This document shows positions 1-5,813 of a stretch of DNA of 7,374 nucleotides, piece by piece. Source of the stretch: Hyphomicrobiales bacterium (GTDB taxonomy: Bacteria; Pseudomonadota; Alphaproteobacteria; Rhizobiales; Aestuariivirgaceae); NCBI GenBank assembly GCA_027030295.1, contig JALVFB010000361.1, forward strand, positions 1 to 7,374, given 5' to 3'. A model generated the notes under the pieces. That model ran no database searches. It was not told the origin of the DNA and worked only from the letters and a program-made list of their open reading frames with translations. Every line of letters starts with the position of its first letter. The stretch's first letter is position 1. The translations under genes and the position numbers were made by a program.

Positions 1-1
1 G

Positions 2-154
2 CCGCAGCGCAGGGCGAAGTGTCGCTTGCAACCGGCCAGAAGCAGCAAGTTCCTCATCCCGGACAGAAAATCCATCCATGACAGGCCGCCTCGGGTCAAT
101 GACCGCAGCGAAGGTGGCCATTGGGAAGGCGACCTCATGTTCTGCAGGCGCAAC
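2..154 (+). pseudogene. IS30-family transposase fragment (remnant)
   Basis: Reading bases 2-154 in one frame gives a peptide with the IS30-family signature: a PDRKSIHDRPPRVNDRS stretch followed by GHWEGDLMF. In IS30 transposases this block lies at the start of the DDE catalytic domain, and the Asp of WEGD (bases 131-133) corresponds to the first catalytic acid. Family members are about 300-400 residues. Here similarity stops after about 50 residues (near base 154) and the frame then reads into unrelated sequence, so the rest of the catalytic domain, with the later Asp and Glu, is missing. The upstream half lies beyond the left edge, so it is unknown whether the 5' end of the gene survives. 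The fragment cannot be an active transposase by itself. The family call rests on recognised motifs, not on an alignment. Confidence 0.72.
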
Positions 155-156
155 CG

Positions 157-179
157 GTGCACTTCAAATTTGAAAATTC
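157..179. repeat. Possible IS30-type terminal inverted repeat end
   Basis: Directly after the transposase similarity ends there is an AT-rich stretch in otherwise GC-rich DNA. It contains a perfect 12-bp palindrome, TTCAAATTTGAA, at 163-174, preceded by GTGCAC. Its position between a transposase fragment and the livF stop, and its odd base composition, suggest it is the right end of the decayed insertion element. The matching left end would lie outside the window, so this stays an inference. No flanking target duplication can be tested here. Confidence 0.35.
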
Positions 180-204
180 CTCCTCCCGAACAGTCCCAAA
201 TGAA

Positions 205-1086
205 TCAACCGCCCAGGAACAACCGGCCCACGTCCGGGTCGTCGAGCAGCTCATCGCCGCTGGCCGCCTTCACCAGCTGACCGGACACCAGCACATAGCC
301 GATGTCGGCGAACTCCAGGCCCTTGCGCGCGTTCTGCTCCACCATGACGATGGTCTTGCCCTCGGCCCGTTGCAGGTCGTCGAGAATGTCGAACACCATG
401 TCGATGAAGCGCGGCTCCAGGCCGATGGAAGGTTCGTCCACCAGCAACACCTCGGGCCGCATGATGAGCGCGCGGGCGATTTCCAGCAGCCGCCGTTCGC
501 CGCCGGAAAGCACCGAGGCCGGCTGCCGGCGGCGCTTTTCCAGGCGCGGATACTTGGCGAACACCTCTTCGGCGCGGGCCCTGACCTCCGCCGCGTCATC
601 GAGCAGCCAGCCGCCCATCCACAGGTTCTCCTCCACCGTCATGTCCGGGAACACGGAATTGTCCTGCAGGATGTAGGCGATGCCGGCGTCCTTCAGCTTC
701 TCGTTGGGCTTCAGGTGCGTGATGTCCTTCTCGCCCAGGCGGATGACGCCGCCGGTGATGGTGGTGAAGCCGAAGACGGAGTGCAACACGGTGGACTTGC
801 CGGCGCCGTTCGGCCCGATGAGGCACAGCGACTGGCCCTTGCCCACCATCAGGTTCAGACCGTGGAGGATTTCCATGCGCCCGTAGCCGGCGTGCAGTTC
901 CTCGATGGCAAGAAACGCCTCGCCGCCGGCCAGATGCAGCAGATGCTCCGGGGACGGCGCTTCCGCCGCCAGTCGCGCCGCTTCCTCCGCCACCGCGTCC
1001 ACGGAGAGCACCACCTCCGTGCTGCCCTCGCCATAGCCGGAGATGCGGCGTTTGCGCCTGCCCTGGTCTTGCGATGCCGTGGCCAT
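205..1086 (-). CDS. livF: Branched-chain amino acid-type ABC transporter, ATP-binding protein LivF
   Basis: This is one of the two cytoplasmic ATPases that power the Liv-type importer. The chosen ATG (1086-1084) gives 293 residues. It starts 2 bp after the livG stop, with a G-rich run (1101-1097) 10 nt upstream as a modest ribosome binding site. Visible motifs are Walker A GPNGAGKST (91-99), Q-loop Gln141 in LQDNSVFPDMTVEENL, signature LSGGERR (193-199) and Walker B VLLVDEP (213-219). The switch position reads VEQN, with Gln251 where most ABC ATPases have His; this is typical of LivF and separates it from LivG. The ABC domain begins only near residue 58 (FLAIEELHAGYG). LivF proteins are usually about 235-240 residues, so there is an N-terminal extension of about 57 residues, starting with a basic QGRRKRR cluster and continuing Ala/Glu-rich. 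The frame is open upstream to 1182, but that start would lie deep inside livG. It is the last gene of the operon, and its stop lies about 25 bp from the possible IS end. Confidence 0.93.
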   Translation of the reverse strand: MATASQDQGRRKRRISGYGEGSTEVVLSVDAVAEEAARLAAEAPSPEHLLHLAGGEAFLAIEELHAGYGRMEILHGLNLMVGKGQSLCLIGPNGAGKSTVLHSVFGFTTITGGVIRLGEKDITHLKPNEKLKDAGIAYILQDNSVFPDMTVEENLWMGGWLLDDAAEVRARAEEVFAKYPRLEKRRRQPASVLSGGERRLLEIARALIMRPEVLLVDEPSIGLEPRFIDMVFDILDDLQRAEGKTIVMVEQNARKGLEFADIGYVLVSGQLVKAASGDELLDDPDVGRLFLGG

Positions 1087-1088
1087 GC

Positions 1089-1853
1089 TCACGATACCCC
1101 CAGATAGGCGTCGATGACGCGCTGATCGTTGCGAATGTCCTCCGGCGGGCCGGATGCCAGCAGCTCGCCGTGGGCCAGGCAATAGATGTATTCGGCCATG
1201 TTCATGATCACCCGCATGTTGTGTTCGATCACCAGCAGCGTGATGCCCATTTCCGAATTGGCCCTTCTCAGCCTGTCCACCAGCCCGTTGATGAGCGTGG
1301 GGTTGATGCCGGCGGTGGGCTCGTCCAGCAGCAGCATCTCCGGCTCGTTCATCAGCGCCATGGCGAACTCCAGCAGCTTCTGCTGACCGAAGGAAAGACT
1401 GCCCGCCTGATGATGGCGCTTGGAATACAGCCCCACGAATTCCAGCAGCTCCAGCGCGCGGGCGCGGTCGGCGCGCCGGCCGTGGCCGAACAGATCGCGC
1501 AACCCCCGCCTGGCGGGCGGCAGGGAGGTGAGCATGTTTTCGATGCAGGTCATCCTGCCAAAGATGTGTGTCTGTTGGAAGGTGCGCACCAGCCCCATGC
1601 GGGCGATGTGATCCACCCGGTAGCGCGAGATTTCCTGGCCCTTGAACCAGATCTCGCCTTCATCGATGGGATGATGGCCGACGATGCAGTTGAACAGGGT
1701 GGTCTTGCCCGAGCCATTCGGCCCGATGAGGCCCACGATGGTGCCGCGCTCCACGGAAAGCGAGATGTCGTGATTGGCCACCACGCCGCCGAAGCGCTTG
1801 GTGACGTGCTTCACCTCCAGAAGCGGACGGTCGGTTGCCTGCAGCTCATGCAT
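1089..1853 (-). CDS. livG: Branched-chain amino acid-type ABC transporter, ATP-binding protein LivG
   Basis: This is the second ATPase of the Liv-type importer, predicted to pair with LivF below the LivH-LivM channel. With the start at 1853 it has 254 residues, normal for LivG. Motifs in order are Walker A GPNGSGKTT (44-52), Q-loop at Gln93-Gln94 (RTFQQTHIF), signature LSFGQQK (153-159), Walker B MLLLDEPTAGINP (173-185) and the catalytic switch His211 in IEHNM. LSFGQQ and AGINP are LivG hallmarks. An in-frame ATG at 1871 would add six residues but has no ribosome binding site. The ATG at 1853 has GGGGAGG (1866-1860) with 6-nt spacing and overlaps the end of livM by 8 nt (ATGCATGA), which favours it and implies translational coupling. 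The stop lies 2 bp before livF. Confidence 0.95.
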   Translation of the reverse strand: MHELQATDRPLLEVKHVTKRFGGVVANHDISLSVERGTIVGLIGPNGSGKTTLFNCIVGHHPIDEGEIWFKGQEISRYRVDHIARMGLVRTFQQTHIFGRMTCIENMLTSLPPARRGLRDLFGHGRRADRARALELLEFVGLYSKRHHQAGSLSFGQQKLLEFAMALMNEPEMLLLDEPTAGINPTLINGLVDRLRRANSEMGITLLVIEHNMRVIMNMAEYIYCLAHGELLASGPPEDIRNDQRVIDAYLGVS

Positions 1854-2910
1854 GGGCCGCCTCCCCGCCATTGTCCGGTTGCCGCGGCGAATCCTCTTCC
1901 GTCGGCGGCGCGAACAGCCGCGGCCAGCGGTTCTTCACCCAGCCGACGATGCCCTCGGGGAAGAACACGACGATGACGACGATGAGCGCGCCCAGCGCCA
2001 CCCGCTGCCAGCCCAGAAGGTAGGTCCAGAACAGCTCCTTGGAAATGAAGAAGACGATGGCGCCGATGACGGGACCCCACAGCGTGCCCATGCCGCCGAG
2101 AATGGCCATGAGGATCATCCACACCCCGACCTCGGCGTTGAACGCGATGTCGTGCGGGTCGATGAAGCGCGAAAGATTGCCGTAGATGGCGCCGGCCAGC
2201 CCGGTGAACAGGGCGGAGATGGCCCAGGCCGCCATCTTGTTGCGCACCGTGTAATGCCCCAGGGCTTCGGCCTTGTCCTCGTCGTCGCGAATGGCGTTGA
2301 TGGCCAGCCGGAAGCGGGTGGCATACAGCCAGGCGAGAAAGGCGATGGTGAGCATGGCCAGCGCGAAGCTGAGATAGTAGAACAGGCGCGTGCCGTCGAT
2401 GTCGTTCGGCAGCGGCGGGGCGATCATGCCCGAGCCGGCGCCGATATAGTCCCAGCCCGCCGCCAGCTCCGCCGTCGCCACCGCCAGGCCCAGGGTGGCG
2501 ATGGCGAAATAGTGCCCGCGCATGCCCAGCAGCAGGGCGCCGAACACCACCGCCGCCAGCATCGCCACCAGGCCGCCGAAGGGAACGCCCAGCGCCAGCC
2601 CGGCATAGATCTGCTGGGCGCTGAACACGAATTCGGTGCCGCCGCCCTTGGCCGCCGTATAGTCGGCCACCGGATAGATCAGCCCCACCTGCAACACGGC
2701 CGAGGCATACATGCCGATGCCGAAGAACATGATGTTGCCAAACGAGTTGTAGCCGGTCTGTCCGCCCAGCAGATCCCAGGACAGGGCCAGCACCATGAAC
2801 AGCCAGAGCTTGGAGAACTGGCTCAGGTGCGCCGGAAACAGCCATGGGCCGAACAGGCCGATGGCGAACAGGGCGGCATAGGCGATGATGCCGGCGGTGC
2901 GGGTGCTCAT
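1846..2910 (-). CDS. livM: Branched-chain amino acid-type ABC transporter, permease LivM
   Basis: This is an inner-membrane permease subunit of the Liv-type importer. It has 354 residues, most of them in hydrophobic membrane segments from residue 7 to about 320. The conserved cytoplasmic coupling loop that docks on the ATPases is visible at about 202-240, starting LAINAIRDDEDKAEALGH and running through the KMAAWAISALFTGLAGA stretch, the LivM form of the EAA motif. Another family feature is the glycine-rich ALSWDLLGGQTGYNSFGN region (42-59). The protein ends with a hydrophilic, Pro/Glu-rich tail of about 28 residues after WVKNRW. The ATG at 2910 has a strong ribosome binding site, GAGGAGG, at 2922-2916 that includes bases of the livH stop codon. 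It overlaps livG by 8 nt at its 3' end. Confidence 0.95.
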   Translation of the reverse strand: MSTRTAGIIAYAALFAIGLFGPWLFPAHLSQFSKLWLFMVLALSWDLLGGQTGYNSFGNIMFFGIGMYASAVLQVGLIYPVADYTAAKGGGTEFVFSAQQIYAGLALGVPFGGLVAMLAAVVFGALLLGMRGHYFAIATLGLAVATAELAAGWDYIGAGSGMIAPPLPNDIDGTRLFYYLSFALAMLTIAFLAWLYATRFRLAINAIRDDEDKAEALGHYTVRNKMAAWAISALFTGLAGAIYGNLSRFIDPHDIAFNAEVGVWMILMAILGGMGTLWGPVIGAIVFFISKELFWTYLLGWQRVALGALIVVIVVFFPEGIVGWVKNRWPRLFAPPTEEDSPRQPDNGGEAAHA

Positions 2911-2915
2911 GCCGT

Positions 2916-2922
2916 CCTCCTC
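2916..2922 (-). promoter_or_regulatory. livM ribosome binding site embedded in the livH stop
   Basis: On the minus strand TGAGGAGG contains both the TGA stop of livH (2923-2921) and a GAGGAGG Shine-Dalgarno sequence 5 nt before the livM ATG. Ribosomes finishing livH would sit on the livM initiation region, which suggests coupled, roughly equal synthesis of the two permease subunits. Confidence 0.8.
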
Positions 2923-3820
2923 ATTTCAGATATTGCCGCTTGCGCGCCAGCGAGATCTGGCGGCCCACCAGCACCGCCACCAGCAGCAGGAACACGAAGG
3001 CGAGCTGGAATTCCGCGCCCAGCAGGAAGCCGGCGAACTGCTCGGCCACGCCCAGTCCCAGCCCGGCGGCGATGACGCCGGCGAGATTGCCCAGCCCGGC
3101 GATGATGACGATCATGAACGAGCGCAGGGTGTAGGGCAGCCCCATGTAGGGATGAATCGACCAGGCCATGACCACCAGCGCCCCGGCGGCCCCGCACAGG
3201 GCGGCGTTGATGGCGTAGGTGGCGGCATAGACGCGGTCGGTGTCCACGCCGAGGATGCGCGCGGCCCGCGCGTTCTGCGCGGTGGCGCGGATGGCCTGGC
3301 CAAGGCGGGCGTTCTTCAGGAACAGCCACAGCAAGAGGCCGATGACGATGGACAGCGCGAAGGCCGCCACCTTGATCTGCGTCACCGTGACCATGCCATC
3401 GAAAAGATACCACACGCCAAGACCGCTTTCGGCCGTGCGCACGTCGGCGCCGAAAATCTCGTTCATCAGCTGCTGCATCATGATGGAAATGCCGAAGGTG
3501 GCGAGCAGCGAGATGAACATGTCGCCATCGACGATGCGCCAGATGACGAGGCGGTAGAGCAGCCAGCCGAGAACGAACAGCGCCAGCGCCGCCGCCGGAA
3601 TGCCCAGCAGCGGAGAAAGGCCGGCCTGAACCACCAGCAGGGTGATGAAGCCGCCAAGCATGACGAATTCGCCCTGGGCGACGTTGATGATGTTCATCAC
3701 CCCCCAGACCAGCGCCATGCCGAAGGCGGCCAGCGCGAAAATGGCGCCGATGAACAGGCCATCCAGAAACAATTGGACATTGAACACCGGCGCCTGAAAC
3801 AGGAGTTGCAGGTTCTGCAC
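2921..3820 (-). CDS. livH: Branched-chain amino acid-type ABC transporter, permease LivH
   Basis: This is the partner inner-membrane permease to LivM. The preferred start is the GTG at 3820-3818, giving 299 residues, the usual LivH length. It has a strong ribosome binding site (GGGAGGG, 3831-3825) 4-5 nt upstream. The open frame continues to an ATG at 3949, but the extra 43 residues are Arg-rich, unlike the family, and are encoded by the hairpin-bearing intergenic DNA. Conserved features include NIINVAQGEFVMLGG (43-57), matching the LivH NxAxGEFxMLG signature, and a coupling loop at about 173-215 running from LGQAIRATAQN through ARILGVDTDRVYAATYAIN. There are about eight hydrophobic segments. 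The first seven residues precede membrane segment 1 closely, as is normal. The TGA stop overlaps the livM ribosome binding site. Confidence 0.93.
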   Translation of the reverse strand: MQNLQLLFQAPVFNVQLFLDGLFIGAIFALAAFGMALVWGVMNIINVAQGEFVMLGGFITLLVVQAGLSPLLGIPAAALALFVLGWLLYRLVIWRIVDGDMFISLLATFGISIMMQQLMNEIFGADVRTAESGLGVWYLFDGMVTVTQIKVAAFALSIVIGLLLWLFLKNARLGQAIRATAQNARAARILGVDTDRVYAATYAINAALCGAAGALVVMAWSIHPYMGLPYTLRSFMIVIIAGLGNLAGVIAAGLGLGVAEQFAGFLLGAEFQLAFVFLLLVAVLVGRQISLARKRQYLK

Positions 3821-3824
3821 CGCG

Positions 3825-3831
3825 CCCTCCC
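3825..3831 (-). promoter_or_regulatory. livH ribosome binding site supporting a GTG start
   Basis: On the minus strand GGGAGGG lies 4 nt before GTG at 3820. The GGAGG core has 5-nt spacing. No comparable site precedes the upstream in-frame ATG at 3949, so this sequence decides the livH start. Confidence 0.8.
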
Positions 3832-3867
3832 GGCTGACTTGCTTGCGTTGTCGGTCAGAAACCCCCC

Positions 3868-3897
3868 TCGTCCGCGCTTTCCGGAAAGTGCGGACGA
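3868..3897 (-). other. Inverted repeat (mRNA hairpin) upstream of livH
   Basis: These 30 bases form a near-perfect inverted repeat centred at 3882/3883 (TTTCCGGAAA). In the operon mRNA it gives an 8-bp stem, one A-C mismatch, 4 more pairs and a CCGG tetraloop. It is followed downstream by six G and only three T, so it is not a canonical intrinsic terminator. Its place between the binding-protein gene and the permease genes fits a structure that stabilises the upstream message or partly terminates transcription, lowering permease expression relative to the binding protein. That role is inferred. Confidence 0.6.
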
Positions 3898-3908
3898 CTA
3901 CCTTCGAC

Positions 3909-3939
3909 CCGGCGGCGCGCCGCGAGAGCGCACCGCCGG
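3909..3939 (-). other. GC-rich hairpin just after the binding-protein stop
   Basis: Bases 3939-3930 can pair with 3918-3909 on the minus-strand transcript to give a continuous 10-bp stem (nine Watson-Crick pairs and one G-U) with an 11-nt loop. The stem begins 14 nt after the stop codon of the binding-protein gene. A perfect 12-bp palindrome, GCGGCGCGCCGC (3912-3923), overlaps it and offers an alternative fold. There is no T-run. It probably protects the 3' end of the binding-protein message or acts with the neighbouring hairpin, but this is inferred. Confidence 0.5.
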
Positions 3940-3953
3940 CGAATGCCATGTCG

Positions 3954-5189
3954 CTACTTGCGCTCGGACCACTTCGGCCGCGGTATCACCGCCTTGGCCT
4001 CGGCCCATTTCGACGGCGCCACCACCACGTATTTGCCCTTCAGCACCTGATAGAGCACCATCGGCTTGGCCACGTTCTTGCCCGTCTCGTCGAACTTCAC
4101 ACGGCCATAGAAGGTCATCATGTCGGTGGCCGCCAGGGCGTCGCGCACCCTGGCCGGATCCAGCGCGCCGGCGCGCTCGAAGGCGGCCTTGTAAACCAGC
4201 ACCGCGGCGGCCGATTCGGCGGCCTGATAGGGCGGCGCGTAACCATAGGTCTTCTCGAACAACTTCGCGAAGTCCGCCGCCGAGCCGAAGTAGTCGTCGG
4301 CATACTTCAGCGTCGGCGCCCATTGCGAGGCGCACAGGGTATATTCGGCCTTGTCGCCGAACTTCTTGATGATCTTGGCCGAATCGCAGTGGGTCATGGC
4401 CACCACCGGCACGTCCACCCGCATCTCGGCGATCTGCCGCACCGCCGTGGCCGCGCCCTTGGCGTGGCCGGAGACGATGAGGATGTCGGGCTTCAGCGCC
4501 TTCACCTTCGTCAGCGTGGTGGACATGTCGTTGAGTTCCTTCGGCAGCTTGTCGTCGATGACGATCTTCATGCCGTATTTCTTCGCATCGTCCATCACGC
4601 CGGCGCGGATGTCCTGGCTGAAGGGATCGTTCTCGATGGCCAGCGCCACGGTCATCTGATTGGGCTTCTTGCCCATCTTGTCGGCGTTTTCCGCGGCCAG
4701 GGCGATGGCCGACTGAAGATACTGTTCGGAGGTGGAAAGCACCGCGAACAGATACTTGTAGCCCTTGGTGAACAGCGAGCGCGAGGCGCCGTTGGCTTCC
4801 ACCATGGGCACCTTGAACTTCTCGGTGATCGGCGCGATGGCCTTGGTCAGGCCGGAGGAATACGGCCCGAGCATGAATTTCACGCCGTCCTGCTGGATCA
4901 GGCGCTCGGCCAGCGCCGCGCCGCGGGCGGGGGTGGATTCATCGTCGTAGTATTTCACCGCCAGCTTGCAGGTCTTGCCGCCGACCTTCACCCCGCCCTT
5001 GTCGTTGATGACCTTGATGGCGAGGTCGTAGCCGTTCTTGGTGTGCTTGCCGTTGGTGGAATACTTGCCGGTGAGCGACACCGCCGCACCCAGCGTGATG
5101 GTGCAGTCTTCCGCCTGGGCCGTGGCGCCGGCCAGCAGCAGTGCGGCGGCGGCAACGGAAGCCATCAGTATCTGACGCCTGTGCAACAT
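3954..5189 (-). CDS. Branched-chain amino acid-type ABC transporter, periplasmic substrate-binding protein (LivK/LivJ type)
   Basis: This is the ligand-capturing subunit, exported to the periplasm. It has 411 residues. A Sec signal peptide is clear: positive start MLHRRQ, hydrophobic core ASVAAAALLLAGA, and likely cleavage after AQA at residue 26. There is no lipobox cysteine. The mature protein begins with ITLGAAVSLTGKYSTNG (31-47), the standard opening of the Peripla_BP_6/Leu-Ile-Val-binding fold, followed by KNGYDLAI and YYDDESTPARGAALAERLI. The segment MLGPYSSGLTKAIAP (106-120) and the following PMVEANGAS (128-136) are the usual hinge and ligand-pocket region. Cys29 and Cys74 could form the N-lobe disulfide known from LivJ; Cys268 and Cys286 could form a second. 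The ATG has GAGGAGG (5204-5198) 8 nt upstream. It is the first gene of the operon, and the hairpins that follow fit the usual excess of binding protein over permease. The ligand cannot be told; an aromatic acid, amide or amino acid are all possible. Confidence 0.93.
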   Translation of the reverse strand: MLHRRQILMASVAAAALLLAGATAQAEDCTITLGAAVSLTGKYSTNGKHTKNGYDLAIKVINDKGGVKVGGKTCKLAVKYYDDESTPARGAALAERLIQQDGVKFMLGPYSSGLTKAIAPITEKFKVPMVEANGASRSLFTKGYKYLFAVLSTSEQYLQSAIALAAENADKMGKKPNQMTVALAIENDPFSQDIRAGVMDDAKKYGMKIVIDDKLPKELNDMSTTLTKVKALKPDILIVSGHAKGAATAVRQIAEMRVDVPVVAMTHCDSAKIIKKFGDKAEYTLCASQWAPTLKYADDYFGSAADFAKLFEKTYGYAPPYQAAESAAAVLVYKAAFERAGALDPARVRDALAATDMMTFYGRVKFDETGKNVAKPMVLYQVLKGKYVVVAPSKWAEAKAVIPRPKWSERK

Positions 5190-5326
5190 CTCTTCTCCCT
5201 CCTCACAATCGGATCATGCTGTGGCCGCGCGGTGTTGTTTTCGTTTCACGCGACCCGGGCCGGTGCGGCAGGTGGGGCGCCGAACGGCGTGCACCGGTGA
5301 CAAAATGACGCTACTATGACTTTGGC
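5190..5326. promoter_or_regulatory. Divergent regulatory region between the liv operon and the marR-type gene
   Basis: This 137-bp gap must hold the promoters for the minus-strand transporter operon and the plus-strand regulator. I see no strong sigma70 pair in either direction. The best plus-strand -10 candidate is TACTAT (5312-5317). Possible operator elements are an inverted repeat CGCCG-AA-CGGCG (5278-5289), a palindrome CACCGGTG (5292-5299), and three TGAC repeats at 5298, 5306 and 5317. MarR proteins usually bind inverted repeats near their own promoter, so the 5278-5299 cluster is the best guess. The liv ribosome binding site lies at 5204-5198. Confidence 0.5.
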
Positions 5327-5794
5327 ATGCGGGCAAGGGACAAATCGGCAGGACAGGACAATGTGGCGCGGGAGACGGCGGCGCGGCCGCCGGCGCTGCA
5401 CGTTCTGTTGCGGCAGGCGCATCAGGCGCTGTTGATCCATCAGCGGCGGCAGCTGGCGCGGCTGGAGCTGACGCCGCTGCAGGTGGAGGCGTTGCAGGCG
5501 CTGAAAGGGCAGCGCGGCGTGCGTCAGGTGGAGCTGGCGCGACGCACCGGCACGGATCGCTCCAGCATGGCGGAGCTGGCCGCGCGGCTGGAAGCGCGGG
5601 CGCTCATTCGCCGCGCGCCGGACCCGAAGGACAGGCGTGCCCTGCTGTTGTTCCTGACGCCCAAGGGGCGGCGGCTGCTGGCGCGGGCCGCGCCGCTGCT
5701 GGCGGCGGCGGAAGAAGAGGCGCTGGCGGCGCTGACCGAGCGCCAGCGCGAGCGGCTGCTGAGCCTGCTGCAACGGCTGGCCGCGCCGCGCTGA
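5327..5794 (+). CDS. MarR-family transcriptional regulator
   Basis: This is a predicted dimeric winged-helix DNA-binding protein of 155 residues, the normal MarR length. The winged helix is clear: LTPLQVEALQAL (48-59), then VRQVELARRTGTDRSSMAELAARLEARALIRR segments (65-96) covering the recognition helix, and the wing with the family hallmark DPKDRRALLLFLTPKG (99-114). The final helices (about 115-152) form the dimer interface. It is divergent from the liv operon, so it is the likely local regulator; the effector is unknown, though many MarR proteins respond to aromatic acids or other small phenolics. The ATG at 5327 has no clear ribosome binding site. An in-frame GTG at 5363 is preceded by AGGA at 5350 and 5355 and would give 143 residues. 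Codon choice differs from the neighbours: 24 of 30 Ala codons are GCG, while the liv genes favour GCC. It converges on the VWA gene, with 19 bp between stops. Confidence 0.9.
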   Translation: MRARDKSAGQDNVARETAARPPALHVLLRQAHQALLIHQRRQLARLELTPLQVEALQALKGQRGVRQVELARRTGTDRSSMAELAARLEARALIRRAPDPKDRRALLLFLTPKGRRLLARAAPLLAAAEEEALAALTERQRERLLSLLQRLAAPR

Positions 5795-5813
5795 GGAGGG
5801 GAGCGCGTTCCAT

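Noticed and set aside
205..1086. Gln in place of the catalytic switch His in LivF (VEQN)
   Set aside because: It looks like a missing catalytic residue, but VEQN is the normal LivF sequence; LivG keeps the His.
121..1107. Plus-strand frame of 328 residues opposite livF
   Set aside because: Its composition is typical of an antisense shadow, and livF on the other strand has all the ABC ATPase motifs.
3868..3897. Intrinsic terminator after the binding-protein gene
   Set aside because: The stem is good, but it is followed by six G and only three T on the transcript, so full termination is unlikely; it is listed as a hairpin instead.
1774..5300. Very long plus-strand open frames (1774-3075, 2885-4369 and 3843-5300, up to 494 residues)
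   Set aside because: They lie antisense to the liv genes and give Gln/His/Arg/Gly-rich low-complexity translations with no recognisable domains. Such shadow frames are expected opposite GC-rich genes.
5795..5813. Bidirectional terminator between the convergent marR-type and VWA genes
   Set aside because: The gap is only 19 bp and shows neither a convincing stem nor a T-run.
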